Positions 1 to 9,657 are shown, numbered from the stretch's first letter. The stretch: DNA of 64,000 bases from Novipirellula aureliae (GCF_007860185.1 NZ_SJPY01000007.1:534420-598419), one strand, 5' to 3'. Notes: generated from the sequence alone by a model not told the origin. Translations and numbers: made by a program.

Positions 1-940
1 GCGCATTACCAACAACCGAATCGAACACGTTGGGGGAGTCGGCATCGGGAACGATTCGTCTTGCGGAAGTGTAAAGCTCTTAGACAAAGGGTTCGACAGC
101 CAAAATCTCTGGACGCGTGTCTATGTCGCAGGCAATCGCGTGGACATAACGGGGCGGAACAATGTCATTGGCCGAGTCAGCAAGGATGCCGTCTATGAGT
201 ACAACACTCTGGCCCACAGCAGTCGCCGTAGTACCGGGCACAGCATTTTCTGCTTCAATACCGACGGCATGAAGATCCAGTATAACGAAGCCTATGGCAA
301 CACCGGCGAGGGAGGGATCGATCGCGGTGGTTTTGACGCAGACTATAACTGTATCGACACCTTTATTCAGTACAACTATAGCCACGACAACAACTGGTTT
401 TGTGGGATCATGAAACGTCCCACCCGTAACGTGGTGATTCGCTACAACATCAGCCAGAATGATCGCGAAGGCATCTATTTCTATGGCTTCGAACGAGAAC
501 GGCAAGCGGAGAATGTCCACATCTATAACAACACCCACTTCGTGCGCAAGGGATTAGATGTCGATGTGTTTGTTAACGGTCGCACGCCCATTAACACTCG
601 TTTTGAAAACAACATCTTCTATTTTGAAGGTAGAGGGGAGTGGGGTGAGAACGCAGTGGGGATCAATACGGTCTTCCGCAACAATCTCTACTACAATATC
701 GAGCCGCACCCATCCGAGAATCAAGCCATTGTGGGCGATCCTCAATTTGTGGACCCCGGAACAGCGGGGACGGATATCGACCTGAAAACCATGGCTGCGC
801 TGGACGGGTATCGGCTTAGGTCAGGATCTCCCGGTGTGGATTCTGGGCTTACCATCGACAATAGCGGAGGCGAGGACCTGCTCAGGTCATCCGTTGATGA
901 TGGCCAAGTGAATGTTGGTGCTCTTGAAAGCAAGAACTAA
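1..940 (+). CDS. Secreted right-handed beta-helix protein, 5' end outside window
   Basis: The reading frame is open from base 2 to the TAA at 938-940 and has no start in the window, so only the C-terminal 312 or so residues are present. It aligns along its whole visible length with the beta-helix protein at 37194-38702; both share stretches such as GHSIFCFNTDG, NVVIRYNISQNDREGIYFYG and the SGSP...DSG/DAG ending. The Asn-rich repeated short strands (YNNTH, ENNIF, FRNNLYYN) are typical of parallel beta-helix (PbH1) carbohydrate-active proteins, often lyases or hydrolases. The full paralogue has a signal peptide, so export is likely. Substrate is unknown; a role in polysaccharide breakdown is inferred from the neighbours. 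Confidence 0.75.
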   Translation, partial: RITNNRIEHVGGVGIGNDSSCGSVKLLDKGFDSQNLWTRVYVAGNRVDITGRNNVIGRVSKDAVYEYNTLAHSSRRSTGHSIFCFNTDGMKIQYNEAYGNTGEGGIDRGGFDADYNCIDTFIQYNYSHDNNWFCGIMKRPTRNVVIRYNISQNDREGIYFYGFERERQAENVHIYNNTHFVRKGLDVDVFVNGRTPINTRFENNIFYFEGRGEWGENAVGINTVFRNNLYYNIEPHPSENQAIVGDPQFVDPGTAGTDIDLKTMAALDGYRLRSGSPGVDSGLTIDNSGGEDLLRSSVDDGQVNVGALESKN

Positions 941-977
941 ACGACTTGAATGACAGCTAACAGCAAAGGTGAGGAAT

Positions 978-1262
978 CTAAAAAGCATAGGCCTGCTGTT
1001 TCTCGATGCGAAGTTTCTTGACAAAGCGAGGAACACTCCAGTAGCTACCCTCGACGGCATGCTCGATTTGCAGGTCCTGAAAAATCCGCTGGGCGGTCAT
1101 ACCGTGACGGAGTTTCTCTTCGATGACCTCTCGCATGCCAGCGCACTGGCTTGTCGACACAGCACTCACTGTGGTACTGCCTGCCGCTTGGTCAGCCTCC
1201 GTAGGCACACTCGAGCCGACGGGCGCGCTGGCCCCTTTGGGATCGGATGTGGGAAGCTCCAA
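978..1262 (-). pseudogene. IS21-family transposase (IstA) N-terminal fragment
   Basis: The 94-residue frame contains MREVIEEKLRHGMTAQRIFQDL followed by GSYWSVPRFVKKLR, which resembles the N-terminal helix-turn-helix region of IstA-type IS21 transposases. The DDE catalytic core and an IstB helper gene are absent, and the frame stops right after the helix-turn-helix region. It is therefore a relic. It lies between the beta-helix gene and the DUF1559 gene. Confidence 0.6.
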
Positions 1263-1362
1263 GGGTGCCAGTGCAATCGAGAAAGATCAAAGGGGTAGAG
1301 GAAGATCAAAGCACGGTCATGGTCAAACTTGAAAATTGACATGCGCGCGAACCGACAGCGGC

Positions 1363-1385
1363 ACGACCCATAGGGTCGTTTTTTT
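1363..1385 (+). terminator. Intrinsic terminator-like hairpin
   Basis: A 7-bp stem (ACGACCC at 1363-1369 with GGGTCGT at 1373-1379, 3-nt loop) runs into seven T residues. It could end leftover transcription from the IS relic region. The rest of 1299-1976 holds no convincing gene. Confidence 0.6.
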
Positions 1386-1643
1386 GGAACTCAAAGTCCA
1401 GTGAATTGTTTGCCGATGGCACTTCTCGGTCAGCATGGTGTGGTTCAGTCTCGCCACCCTGGTAGATATCCGAAGCTCAGTAGCCTCACACTGTCTTATC
1501 CGGCGTTTGAACTGCTGACAGAGCGTCACGCTTTGTACACGGGCTTGTGATTATGGCGGATGCCATGTCGATGCCCTCGGTGTCGATGGACGTTGTTTGT
1601 GTGCCTTACAGCGTGACGAGGCTCCAAAACTACCCCCGCCACA

Positions 1644-1659
1644 TGTGACATTTGTCACA
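1644..1659. promoter_or_regulatory. CRP/FNR-type palindrome TGTGA-N6-TCACA
   Basis: The bases TGTGACATTTGTCACA match the classic CRP half-sites TGTGA and TCACA with the usual 6-bp spacer. It lies about 320 bp before the DUF1559 start, which is far for a direct activator site, and no regulator gene is seen in the window. It may be a CRP-family operator or chance. Confidence 0.3.
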
Positions 1660-1821
1660 TTTGACATTTGATAGGCTCCCCGGTCTTACAAATTCGACGA
1701 AACTCAAAATCGCTCCATTTCGGTATAAAGCCCGTTTTGCCGCTCCGTCAAAAGTTTTTTAGCATTCTGAAGTTTTCGATGTCCAATCTACCTTTTTCCT
1801 GCCCTATTCCTTATAATAAAA

Positions 1822-1857
1822 AAGCCAACCAAACCTTGTGAGCGGGGTTTGGTGCCA
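1822..1857 (-). terminator. Hairpin with A-tract, terminator for leftward transcription
   Basis: ACCAAACC (1828-1835) pairs with GGTTTGGT (1846-1853) across a 10-nt loop, and flanking GCC/GGC bases extend it imperfectly. A run of A residues lies to its left, so on the minus strand the hairpin is followed by a T-tract. It sits upstream of the DUF1559 gene, where it could also insulate that promoter. Confidence 0.4.
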
Positions 1858-1976
1858 TTCACGTACCTCAGGGCGTGTTGTTCGGCGAAAGTGCCATCTC
1901 TTAAGGCACTCCTGCCCCCCAACCAGAGTGCGTTTCCTATTTCACTGAACTGTCATTTTTTTGCTGGAGTGCAATC

Positions 1977-3194
1977 ATGCGTACCCAAATCCCGAACAAT
2001 CGAGCGACTGGTTTCACGCTAGTGGAGCTGCTAGTCGTCATCGCCATTATTGGCGTCCTCGTCGGCTTACTTCTACCCGCGGTGCAGGCTGCACGCGAAG
2101 CGGCTCGGCGAATGAGTTGCAGCAACAATTTCAAACAAATCGGCTTGGCGATTCACAACTACCACTCGGCATACAATCAGCTTCCAACTCACGGCTCTGG
2201 GACGGATGGGAGAGTGCGGCAACCGCAACCGGAGCGAAGCGCACATCATGCTGACGAGTTAATGGACAATAACAATGTTCTGAGCATGTTGGTGGGGATC
2301 ATGCCATTTATGGAACAGCAATCGCTTTGGGAACAGATCAGCAACCCGCTAGCAAACCCTGGCGGTACACCAAACCCATGGAGCCCCATGGGGCCGAGTC
2401 CGGGCACAATCGACTACACGCCTTGGGTGACCAACATTCCCGCGCTACGGTGCCCCAGTGACCCAGGGACAGGTTTGCCCGGTTTAGGCCGAACAAATTA
2501 CGCGGCATGCCTGGGAGATTCGACTTGGTTCAGTACGGTGTACCGGCATAGCGATTATGACGGAAGCGACCAAACATCGGCAGAACATCTTCGTGCGGCG
2601 CAACGTGGCCTTTTTGTTCTGTTTCATACCACCCGATTCCGAGGCTGCTCAGATGGACTCTCCAATACGATTGCCATGGGCGAAATCATTAGTTACTTGG
2701 GTGACAATGACACTCGAGGATCGGTTCCCAATGATGATTTAGGTGGCAACAACGCTACACTGGAAGCTTTACGCGACAATCCTCTCGCCTGCCGGAGCTG
2801 GATCAATCCCGAAAGCCCTCGATTCTGGAGTGGCACCGTTGATCGCAGTGCCTTCTGCCGCGGTTTCCGCTGGGCGGATGCATCGTCGGTCTTCTCATCC
2901 AGCATGACCATCCTCCCGCCCAATGCGGAAATCTGCGGTGGGCATAATTTCGATGACACGACGATTACCGCAACCATGTCAAGTCAGCACCAAGGTGGTT
3001 GTCATGTCCTGATGGGTGATGGGGCAGTCAAATTTATCACCGATTCGATTGACGCTGGAAATTCATCCAATGGTAATGTTTGGTTGGAAGGTACTGCCGC
3101 GAACAACAATAAAGCTGGATCGAAAAGCCCCTATGGACTTTGGGGCGCGCTCGGAACACGCGCGTCAAAGGAAACGATCGAAGCGGAACTGTAA
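1977..3194 (+). CDS. DUF1559 pseudopilin-like protein
   Basis: This 405-residue protein starts with a prepilin-type N terminus: TGFTLVELL with a hydrophobic helix, a likely cleavage after Gly12, Phe at +1 and Glu17 at +5. The next segment, PAVQAAREAARRMSCSNN and then QIGLAIHNYH, is the planctomycete DUF1559 (SBP_bac_10) signature. The C-terminal part has the usual H-V-L-MGDGAVKF motif near residue 345. GGAG stands about 10 nt before the ATG. Such proteins are very numerous in planctomycetes and are thought to be surface or secretion-system pseudopilins; the function of this one is unknown. A small lipoprotein gene follows, a common pairing, with a terminator-like hairpin between them. Confidence 0.93.
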   Translation: MRTQIPNNRATGFTLVELLVVIAIIGVLVGLLLPAVQAAREAARRMSCSNNFKQIGLAIHNYHSAYNQLPTHGSGTDGRVRQPQPERSAHHADELMDNNNVLSMLVGIMPFMEQQSLWEQISNPLANPGGTPNPWSPMGPSPGTIDYTPWVTNIPALRCPSDPGTGLPGLGRTNYAACLGDSTWFSTVYRHSDYDGSDQTSAEHLRAAQRGLFVLFHTTRFRGCSDGLSNTIAMGEIISYLGDNDTRGSVPNDDLGGNNATLEALRDNPLACRSWINPESPRFWSGTVDRSAFCRGFRWADASSVFSSSMTILPPNAEICGGHNFDDTTITATMSSQHQGGCHVLMGDGAVKFITDSIDAGNSSNGNVWLEGTAANNNKAGSKSPYGLWGALGTRASKETIEAEL

Positions 3195-3238
3195 GGTTCC
3201 CCGGAACATTGCCCTAAGAACTTTGAATAATAGCCATT

Positions 3239-3268
3239 ACGGAAGATCTTTAGGTCTTCCGTGTTTTC
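3239..3268 (+). terminator. Intrinsic terminator after the DUF1559 gene
   Basis: ACGGAAGA (3239-3246) pairs with TCTTCCGT (3255-3262) across an 8-nt loop and is followed by GTTTT. It lies 45 bp after the DUF1559 stop and before the small lipoprotein gene. Confidence 0.65.
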
Positions 3269-3305
3269 TGGTTGCGCAAACCTCTAACCCCAAAAAAAGT
3301 ATTTC

Positions 3306-3482
3306 ATGAGTATGAGTATTCGCATTTCGGTCGTGTTATTATCGCTTTGCACTTTGACAGCCTTGGTCGGTTGTGGAAAGCCAGGGCCGTCCATTGTAAC
3401 GGAGTCAGCGACAGACTCCGAAATCGCCGAGTATAAAGCGATGCAGAAACAGGCTCAGGAAGACACGGATAGCGAGCTGTAG
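3306..3482 (+). CDS. Small lipoprotein next to DUF1559 gene
   Basis: This 58-residue ORF begins MSMSIRISVVLLSLCTLTAL and continues into a VGCGKP lipobox, giving a predicted type II signal peptide with Cys23 as the lipidated residue. The mature part is about 35 residues, acidic and Gln/Glu-rich, and contains SEIAEYKAMQKQ. Tiny lipoproteins of this form often follow DUF1559 genes in planctomycetes. Function is unknown, perhaps periplasmic or surface anchoring with the DUF1559 partner. The start could also be the second ATG, two codons later. Confidence 0.65.
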   Translation: MSMSIRISVVLLSLCTLTALVGCGKPGPSIVTESATDSEIAEYKAMQKQAQEDTDSEL

Positions 3483-3555
3483 TTGGTCAAACTCGACAGC
3501 AGGAAAGCCCATGTCGAAAAATTTAAACCAAAGAAGAAATTGAAAAACAACGGCT

Positions 3556-3592
3556 CGCTAAGAACATTTCGCACCGACCGAAGTTCTTAGCG
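3556..3592. repeat. 10-bp perfect inverted repeat
   Basis: CGCTAAGAAC (3556-3565) and GTTCTTAGCG (3583-3592) are inverted with a 17-bp loop. No T-run follows. It lies in the 3483-3889 gap, which otherwise contains no gene that can be supported. Confidence 0.5.
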
Positions 3593-3889
3593 ACGCCGGA
3601 GCAAAAAACGGAGCAAAAAAAATACGCAATCGAGATAAATATCGCAAGCGTATTCCGCTATCCCCCCTAAACGATCAACCCGCCCGCTTTTCATGACGCT
3701 TGAAGCCCAATAATGCAACAATAGGCCGAGCAGTATTCGTCCTGACATCATTTTTGCAATGAACAAAACTGCGATCGCATCGCAATAGAAAAGCATACCG
3801 CTAAGGTGTAATTTTGCAAAATTCTATCTAGCATCGTGGGCATAGACATTCAATCCGATCCGAAAATCAGCATCGAGAATTCTCCTTCT

Positions 3890-4360
3890 ATGATGATCCC
3901 CGACCGCCAACTGAAACGTGCTTGTGCCTTGTTTGCATCAATGCTGATGTCAACCTTAGTCGCCAGACCAGTCATGGCGGAAGTGCCTGACAGCCTCATT
4001 TTCGAAACACTCTTTATCAACGGACAGCAACAGATCCTGGCCCGGTACTCCAACCACACCGAAGACGCCCCAGCGTTCAATGGAGTCGCTGCCGACAGTC
4101 TGTCGAAGGAGCGTGTGGGGACATGGAAAGACCCGACCTACGGCTACTTCTCCATCGGGATGAAACTGATCCAGGACAAGTTCAAGGACCCCGATAAGCT
4201 GCAGAGCTTTTCCTTGGACAAGGCCTCCTTGGACAAGGCCTCCTTGGACAAGGTCAAGGCACGGCACTTCAAATTGGTCGGTGTGTCAGGCTATACCCGA
4301 AACGCCGCGGCGGGTCGCAGAGATTTCGGTGTTCGGGCCAAGCGTTTACTGGCCCAATAA
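3890..4360 (+). pseudogene. Truncated secreted beta-helix-type enzyme remnant
   Basis: From ATG 3890 the frame gives a signal peptide (LKRACALFASMLMSTLVARPVMA) and then DSLIFETLFINGQQQILARYSN with an ADSLSKERV segment. This resembles the N terminus of large beta-helix glycosidase-like proteins, which usually have LFVNG..Q.LARYP here. The expected several hundred following residues are missing. A short unrelated tail follows, including three exact SLDKA/SLDKV units (15-bp repeats at 4211-4255). It is probably a fused remnant of two genes; expression as a 156-residue secreted protein cannot be excluded. Confidence 0.5.
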
Positions 4361-4445
4361 AACGCTGTTAAGAAGCGGCACCCGGAAATCAGACCAACGC
4401 ATTCAAAATCATCCCAAAACAGGTAAAAGTTGGAGTGGAGTCACC

Positions 4446-6197
4446 ATGAAATTGATAAAGAGCTGTTCGACAATCATGCTGTTATCTTTGCTGGCGGTGC
4501 AATGTTTTGCGGCGAACCCCATCATCACTCATATGTTTACCGCAGACCCATCAGCGCATGTCTGGGAAGACGGCAAGATGTGGATTTATCCTTCCCATGA
4601 TCAGGATGATGCAACGAGCTATGGTTCGATGAATGGGCATCATGTGTTTTCTTCAGAGGATCTGATCACCTGGACTGACCACGGTCAGATCATGCATACG
4701 GATGATATCAGTTGGGCCCGCAGTGGCCATTTATGGGCTCCGGATTGTGCCTATAAAGATGGCACCTACTACTATTATTACCCAGTCAGAGATAAGCAGA
4801 ATAAGAACAGAATTGGGGTTGCAACCAGTGATTCTCCTGCTGGTCCTTTTACAGACTCGGGATCCTATATTGAGGGGACGGATGAAATCGATCCGGCCTG
4901 TTTTGTTGATGATGACGGACAGGCCTATTTGTATTGGGGCGGTCATCACCTACGATTTGTGACACTGAATGATGACATGAAGAGTCACAGCGGAGTAACG
5001 CACGTAGAACTGCCCAACTTTTATGAGGGTCCATGGATGCATAAAAGAAATGGGGTCTATTATCTGTCCTATGCTAGCGGTGTGCAAAAACCGATTGTCT
5101 ACTGCACCAGTTCTTCCCCAACCGGGCCCTTTACCTATCGCGGGGTTCTAATGGATGCTGAGGTTACTGGAGGCGCCACCAATCATCACTCAATCGTCAA
5201 GTTCAAGGGGAAGTGGTACATTTTCTATCATAACATCGCGTTGAGTGACATTAGTTGCAGACGGTCTGTGTGCGTTGATCGCTTGCATTACAATGACGAC
5301 GGAACCATAAAGAAAGTGGTTCAAACGAAAGAGTCCGTTGCTCCCGTTCCTTACAATCTTGCGTTGAATAAGGCGGCAACACAGTCCAGTACAGCCCAGG
5401 ACGCAGGGCCCGGTCGAGCGATTGATGGCGAGACCCGCGGCAAGAAGGACGATGCCTCTGTAACCTGCACTAATCGCGAGGCGAATGCATGGTGGCAGGT
5501 GGACCTTGGGTCAGATTACATCATTGGTGATATCAAAATCTGGAACGCAATTGGTGCCGATGCTGCAGCTAAATTCGGTGGTTATACGATTTCTGTATTG
5601 GACAGCAATCAGGTTGAAGTCTGGTCTAGCCATCAGACCGCACCGGCGGAACGGCCGACAACCGTAGCGGTCGGTGGTGCAATCGGCAGAACGATCAAGG
5701 TTCAGTTGGCCGGTGAAAATGCGCTAAGCCTTGCAGAGGTCGAGGTGATTGGCAGCAGTATTCCCATTCTGCCCGAGATTTCTACGGACCTGAATATCGC
5801 GGAGAAGAAATCCGTAACCGCGAGTGCAAGCAGTACGCATAGCTCGAGCTATTCGGCACAGAAGGCCTTCGATGGCAACCTCGGAACGCGCTGGGCTTCA
5901 ACCGGTGAGTCGACCCCTTGGCTCGAGGTGGAATTCGACTCAACCGTAACGGTGCACGGCGTGAAAATCGTAGAGTATCATGACCGCATTCGTTCCTATA
6001 AAGTTCAGGTGTATAACGAGAGTTGGGAAACCATTTTTGTCGGTGGAAACCCCAGTTCAAATAAGACGTATGATTTCCCCGCAGTAACAGGCTCCAAGTT
6101 CCGTTTACAGGTTACCGAGGCGACAGATGGCCCGACCATCAAGGAACTTGAGCTGTATGTTGATGCTGAGTCAGACCCATCGGTTTCACTAGATTGA
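4446..6197 (+). CDS. GH43-like glycosidase with two C-terminal carbohydrate-binding modules
   Basis: The 583-residue product starts MKLIKSCSTIMLLSLLAVQC, a signal peptide, with GGAG upstream of ATG 4446. Residues about 24-320 form a five-bladed propeller of GH43 type. Candidate catalytic residues are Asp34 (TADPSAHVW), Asp149 (DEIDPACFVDDDG) and Glu194 (YEGPW). Residues about 330-465 resemble F-type lectin/F5-8C modules (AIDGET...AWWQVDL), and about 475-575 a second F5/8 type C (CBM32-like) module (AFDGNLGTRWAS). GH43 members usually cut arabinose- or xylose-containing glycans; exact specificity is not readable. It is closely related to the second GH43 module of the 25294-27903 protein. Confidence 0.85.
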   Translation: MKLIKSCSTIMLLSLLAVQCFAANPIITHMFTADPSAHVWEDGKMWIYPSHDQDDATSYGSMNGHHVFSSEDLITWTDHGQIMHTDDISWARSGHLWAPDCAYKDGTYYYYYPVRDKQNKNRIGVATSDSPAGPFTDSGSYIEGTDEIDPACFVDDDGQAYLYWGGHHLRFVTLNDDMKSHSGVTHVELPNFYEGPWMHKRNGVYYLSYASGVQKPIVYCTSSSPTGPFTYRGVLMDAEVTGGATNHHSIVKFKGKWYIFYHNIALSDISCRRSVCVDRLHYNDDGTIKKVVQTKESVAPVPYNLALNKAATQSSTAQDAGPGRAIDGETRGKKDDASVTCTNREANAWWQVDLGSDYIIGDIKIWNAIGADAAAKFGGYTISVLDSNQVEVWSSHQTAPAERPTTVAVGGAIGRTIKVQLAGENALSLAEVEVIGSSIPILPEISTDLNIAEKKSVTASASSTHSSSYSAQKAFDGNLGTRWASTGESTPWLEVEFDSTVTVHGVKIVEYHDRIRSYKVQVYNESWETIFVGGNPSSNKTYDFPAVTGSKFRLQVTEATDGPTIKELELYVDAESDPSVSLD

Positions 6198-6369
6198 ATT
6201 TCATTTGAGTCGTCCAATTTTCGGGGTGGTACGTGTGCTGTGTAAAGCTCGACCAATCGATCGACGGATGAATTTTTGGCGACTACCAAATCGGGCATTC
6301 CGTTGGATCATCGCCGGGTGAACGACAAGTGAGTATATTCTAAATAGGTTTCCAATAGGAGAAACGAAT

Positions 6370-8634
6370 ATGAGACAGTGCATGGCCGGTTTTGCGGCAT
6401 TATTGATTGCGGCTACTTCCGCAATGGCAGTTGAGATGGATTCTGAGAATTTGGGTGGGGCGGCATCCGATCCGGTGGCCCTTATTGTCAGTCCCGCTGG
6501 TCCGATTTCAACTCTAGAAGAGGCCCGGTTGCGAGTCAGGGAAATAAAGACGGAGCACCCCGGACAAGCGATTGAAGTGTTGATTAAAGGTGGTACCTAT
6601 CCTTTGCGAAAGACCGTTGTGTATGGTTTGGAGGATTCCGGGACAGAAGGGGCGCCTGTCACCTATAAAGCGTTCCCCGGCGAGGAGCCTGTCTTTACCG
6701 GCGGGGTTCCAATTACTGGATGGGAAAAAATGTCCACCTATCCCGAAGGTGTATCTGAAGAAGCCAAGGGTAATCTTTGGGTCGCTGAGATTCCCAAGAA
6801 TATTGGCGAAGACTGGTACATTCGATCACTCTATGATGGCGAGGAGCTCCTTCAACGTGCGACCTCCGGTAGCTGTTACTACCAAGACATCAAAAAGCGA
6901 AATGATTACAACTCGGATGGTAAAAACGTAACGGGCTCGCTGGAGTATGAGGGCGACCCCGTTGAGCCTTTTGATCGCGATGTTTATTTCCGTGGGAATG
7001 ATATTAGGGACTGGAAGAATCCCCAGGATATCGAGCTCAAGCTAAAAGACCGCCCTTGGTTAGTCACCCTGATTTCGTTGGAGAAAATCGATCTGGAAAA
7101 GAAGTTTGCACGCCTTTCAGTGGATCCGGCTTACCAGCCACGAAATCCTCGTATGAAATATCGGGTCATGAACGCGATCGACTATCTGGATGAACCAGGC
7201 GAGTGGGTGGTGAATACACAAGAAGGTCGTATCTACATGTGGCCGAAAAAGGATATTGCCAACATGAATGTGGTTGCGCCGTATCTCAGGGAGTTCATTC
7301 GGGTCGAGGGTAAAGAAGACGGTCCATTCGCAAAGCATCTGAATTTCGAGGGCTTGACCTTTATGCAGGGTGCGCGTGATGAAATTGAGGAAGGGGATAA
7401 AGGACTGCAACACGACTGGGAAATGTATGACAAGGGCAATGCGGTGATTCGGTTCCGCTTTGCGGAAGACTGCGGTGTCGCATCCTGCACCATAAAGTCA
7501 AGTAGCGGCACGGGCATTCGCATGGATCTGCACTGTCAGCGAATCATCATTACCAACAACCTTCTGAAGTATCTCGGTGGGGGTGGGGTTGTGCTCAGTG
7601 GCTATGGTCCCGGGACAAAGGATGTGAATAAATATAACGTTGTTCATGACAATTACATCCACCATATCGGTCAAATATTATTGCATGCCCCCGGGATATT
7701 CATTACCCAAAGCGGGCACAACGAAATCTCTCACAATACGATCCAGGACGTTCCCTACAACGGAATTGTTGTGAGCGGCTGTCGACCTCATGAGTTTTAC
7801 CTCGTGAAGCGGATCCCTTTCAAGCGTGCCTGGGTTTCTTCGATTCGTGTCGAGGAGTGTGACCCCTATATTCAAAAGGGGCTGGCCGCTCGACGGCACA
7901 ACAGCATCGAGCACTTTCTTCCGTTGATACACGCCCGTGAAAATAACATCATGATGAATGATATATCACGCACGCTTCTGGAGTTGCACGACGGCAATGC
8001 GATCTATTTTTCCGCCATGGGCGAGAATAATGTGGTGGAGCGCAACTATTTGCACGAAAACTATGATACCGCGGGCGCCATTCGCCTGGATGATAACCCG
8101 AGCTTCACCATTATCCGGGAAAACGTGATCTCGGAATCGGAGAAAGGGATGGGACTCAAGGGGCCTGCGGATGTCATCAATAACTTCATTTTTACGGAAA
8201 CCTTTTTGCGCGGGAGCACCTTGCCAGCGTGGGTGGGCGGCACAAAAAAATCATTGCCGCAGCGAAATATCTTTATGCCACCGGCCTCCTCCAAGTCGAG
8301 CAATGGTCTCTATCTAACAGATGGTCGTGCGACCAATCGGCCCTTTTATGAGAACCTCCCTAAAATGGAAGATTCGATTTATTTCACGGAAAACACGAGT
8401 GAACCGTATGTGCCCAAAGCAGAGCTCGGCAGCGATCTGTTCACGGGGCAGTCTGTGACGCTGGGCGAGGATTCCGTGAAATTATTATACGCTGATCCCA
8501 TGTTTGATGAAGAAGCGATGAAGGAAGGGCACTATCGTTTTAAGACAGGCTCGCCCGCCAAAAAACTCGGTATTAAACCGATCGATTTGCGTAAGGTTGG
8601 CTCCTCGTTGGCAAATCCCAAGGCGGTCCATTAG
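6370..8634 (+). CDS. GH141-like right-handed beta-helix glycosidase (copy A)
   Basis: The 754-residue secreted protein begins MRQCMAGFAALLIAATSAMA. It has the N-terminal block typical of the family: ISTLEEARLRVREIK, IKGGTYPLRKTV, EDSGTEGAPVTYKA and VFTGGVPITGW. A long Asn-rich beta-helix follows, then a short C-terminal segment ending KLGIKPIDL. This architecture fits GH141, which includes alpha-L-fucosidases and xylanases, although other beta-helix families cannot be excluded. Three paralogues lie at 14470-16836, 17907-20381 and 28332-30644. It follows the GH43 gene on the same strand with a 172-bp gap, and AGGAG precedes the ATG. Confidence 0.75.
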   Translation: MRQCMAGFAALLIAATSAMAVEMDSENLGGAASDPVALIVSPAGPISTLEEARLRVREIKTEHPGQAIEVLIKGGTYPLRKTVVYGLEDSGTEGAPVTYKAFPGEEPVFTGGVPITGWEKMSTYPEGVSEEAKGNLWVAEIPKNIGEDWYIRSLYDGEELLQRATSGSCYYQDIKKRNDYNSDGKNVTGSLEYEGDPVEPFDRDVYFRGNDIRDWKNPQDIELKLKDRPWLVTLISLEKIDLEKKFARLSVDPAYQPRNPRMKYRVMNAIDYLDEPGEWVVNTQEGRIYMWPKKDIANMNVVAPYLREFIRVEGKEDGPFAKHLNFEGLTFMQGARDEIEEGDKGLQHDWEMYDKGNAVIRFRFAEDCGVASCTIKSSSGTGIRMDLHCQRIIITNNLLKYLGGGGVVLSGYGPGTKDVNKYNVVHDNYIHHIGQILLHAPGIFITQSGHNEISHNTIQDVPYNGIVVSGCRPHEFYLVKRIPFKRAWVSSIRVEECDPYIQKGLAARRHNSIEHFLPLIHARENNIMMNDISRTLLELHDGNAIYFSAMGENNVVERNYLHENYDTAGAIRLDDNPSFTIIRENVISESEKGMGLKGPADVINNFIFTETFLRGSTLPAWVGGTKKSLPQRNIFMPPASSKSSNGLYLTDGRATNRPFYENLPKMEDSIYFTENTSEPYVPKAELGSDLFTGQSVTLGEDSVKLLYADPMFDEEAMKEGHYRFKTGSPAKKLGIKPIDLRKVGSSLANPKAVH

Positions 8635-8684
8635 AAGAATGGCACGGGCTTACGCCTTAAGCCGCGGAGGCATAACGACTTGCA

Positions 8685-8705
8685 GCTCTGTTCCTTGGTG
8701 TTGTC
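8685..8705. repeat. Single degenerate REP-like core
   Basis: GCTCTGTTCCTTGGTGTTGTC differs at few positions from the REP core beside the transposase at 43.9 kb (GCTCTGTCCCTTGGTGTTAT). It shows that this REP family occurs more than once in the chromosome. The rest of 8635-9033 holds no supportable gene. Confidence 0.45.
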
Positions 8706-9033
8706 ATCAAATTGTATTGTTTCTTTCTACGTTTGAGTACTCGAGGTTCTGTTTGTCCAGGACGGTCCCTCACTTTTAGCTCGCTGATGATCGATAGTAA
8801 ATTCGCCCATTGCTCGGCGGAACGTGTCAACGATAGTGAGACAACTTTAATTCACGATTAGTGTAAAAGTTCGGACTGATCAGGGGCCAGCCCCGAATGG
8901 CACAGTCGTTTTCCTTTGGAAGTCAAGTCAGCGCATAAGCTGCCTATCGGCAGGCTGCTCATTTCTTTAGATTTCAGACTGTCGCATCGTTGATCTTGCG
9001 GCGAAGCCCTCCCAGGCTTCATGATTTAGAAAG

Positions 9034-9079
9034 CCCTCCCCGGTCGCTCTTGCCAGAACGAGACCAGGGAGGGTTTTTC
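9034..9079 (+). terminator. Strong hairpin with T-run
   Basis: CCCTCCC (9034-9040) pairs with GGGAGGG (9067-9073). An extended inner stem (GGTC/GACC and CTCTT/AACGAG) forms between them, and TTTTT follows. It could work in both directions, and it lies directly before the IS4-type relic. Confidence 0.6.
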
Positions 9080-9080
9080 T

Positions 9081-9325
9081 ATGTCCGGTATACGATATCC
9101 GAGCGTCAAAGGCAGCTTCACTTTTGCCTCGACCGTCGCAGGATTTCTTTCCTGCCCAGGTTTGCCCTTTGTCGATATCTTGTCCGAGACAAGAATCCAG
9201 AGAGTGTTTGCTAAACATCACAATCTCTTTGGTCGCACCTACTCCACTGCGATTGTTCTTTGGGCGTTTATGAGCCAAGTTCTTCGTGATGGGAAAGAGG
9301 CTTCCTGCCAATCAGCCGTTGATGC
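9081..9325 (+). pseudogene. IS4-family transposase N-terminal fragment
   Basis: The translated frame contains GFLSCPGLPFVDILSE, RVFAKHHNLFGRTYSTAIVL and WAFMSQVLRDGKEASCQSAV, a pattern typical of the N terminus of IS4-type transposases. It breaks off exactly where the GGAAAAGGTGTC repeat array begins. No DDE domain is present, so the gene is inactive. Confidence 0.6.
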
Positions 9326-9560
9326 AGAAGGAAAAGGTGTCAGAAGGAAAAGGTGCAGAAGGAAAAGGTGTCAGGACTCTTTACCAGTGCTGCTGTGAAA
9401 TGCAGAAGGAAAAGGTGCAGAAGGAAAAGGTGTCAGCAGAAGGAAAAGGTGTCAGGACTCTTTACCAGTGCTGCTGTGAAGGAAAAGGTGTCATGTGAAG
9501 GAAAAGGTGTCATGTGAAGGAAAAGGTGTCAGGACTTTTTACCAGTGCTTTTCTTCACCC
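9326..9560. repeat. Clustered REP-like repeats (GAAGGAAAAGGTGTC family)
   Basis: The core GGAAAAGGTGTCAGGACT followed by TTTACCAGTGCT occurs three times, and shorter GAAGGAAAAGGTG units occur several more times, some spaced by only 15-20 bp. The irregular, direct-orientation clustering resembles REP elements moved by REP-associated tyrosine transposases. The array interrupts the IS4 relic. Confidence 0.65.
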
Positions 9561-9657
9561 AGTAATTTCGGTCATTCAAATTCTCCGTGCCCTCAACTTT
9601 GAAAAAAGTCAAAGTTGTCTCACTCATGTTGGCACAGAGGGGTCATCAATTAACCTG

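Noticed and set aside
1323..1529. 68-codon minus-strand frame after the IS21 relic
   Set aside because: It crosses the terminator hairpin and has no recognisable motif.
9326..9560. Possible CRISPR array
   Set aside because: Repeat spacing is irregular, spacers are absent or repeated, and no cas genes are present; REP-like repeats explain it.
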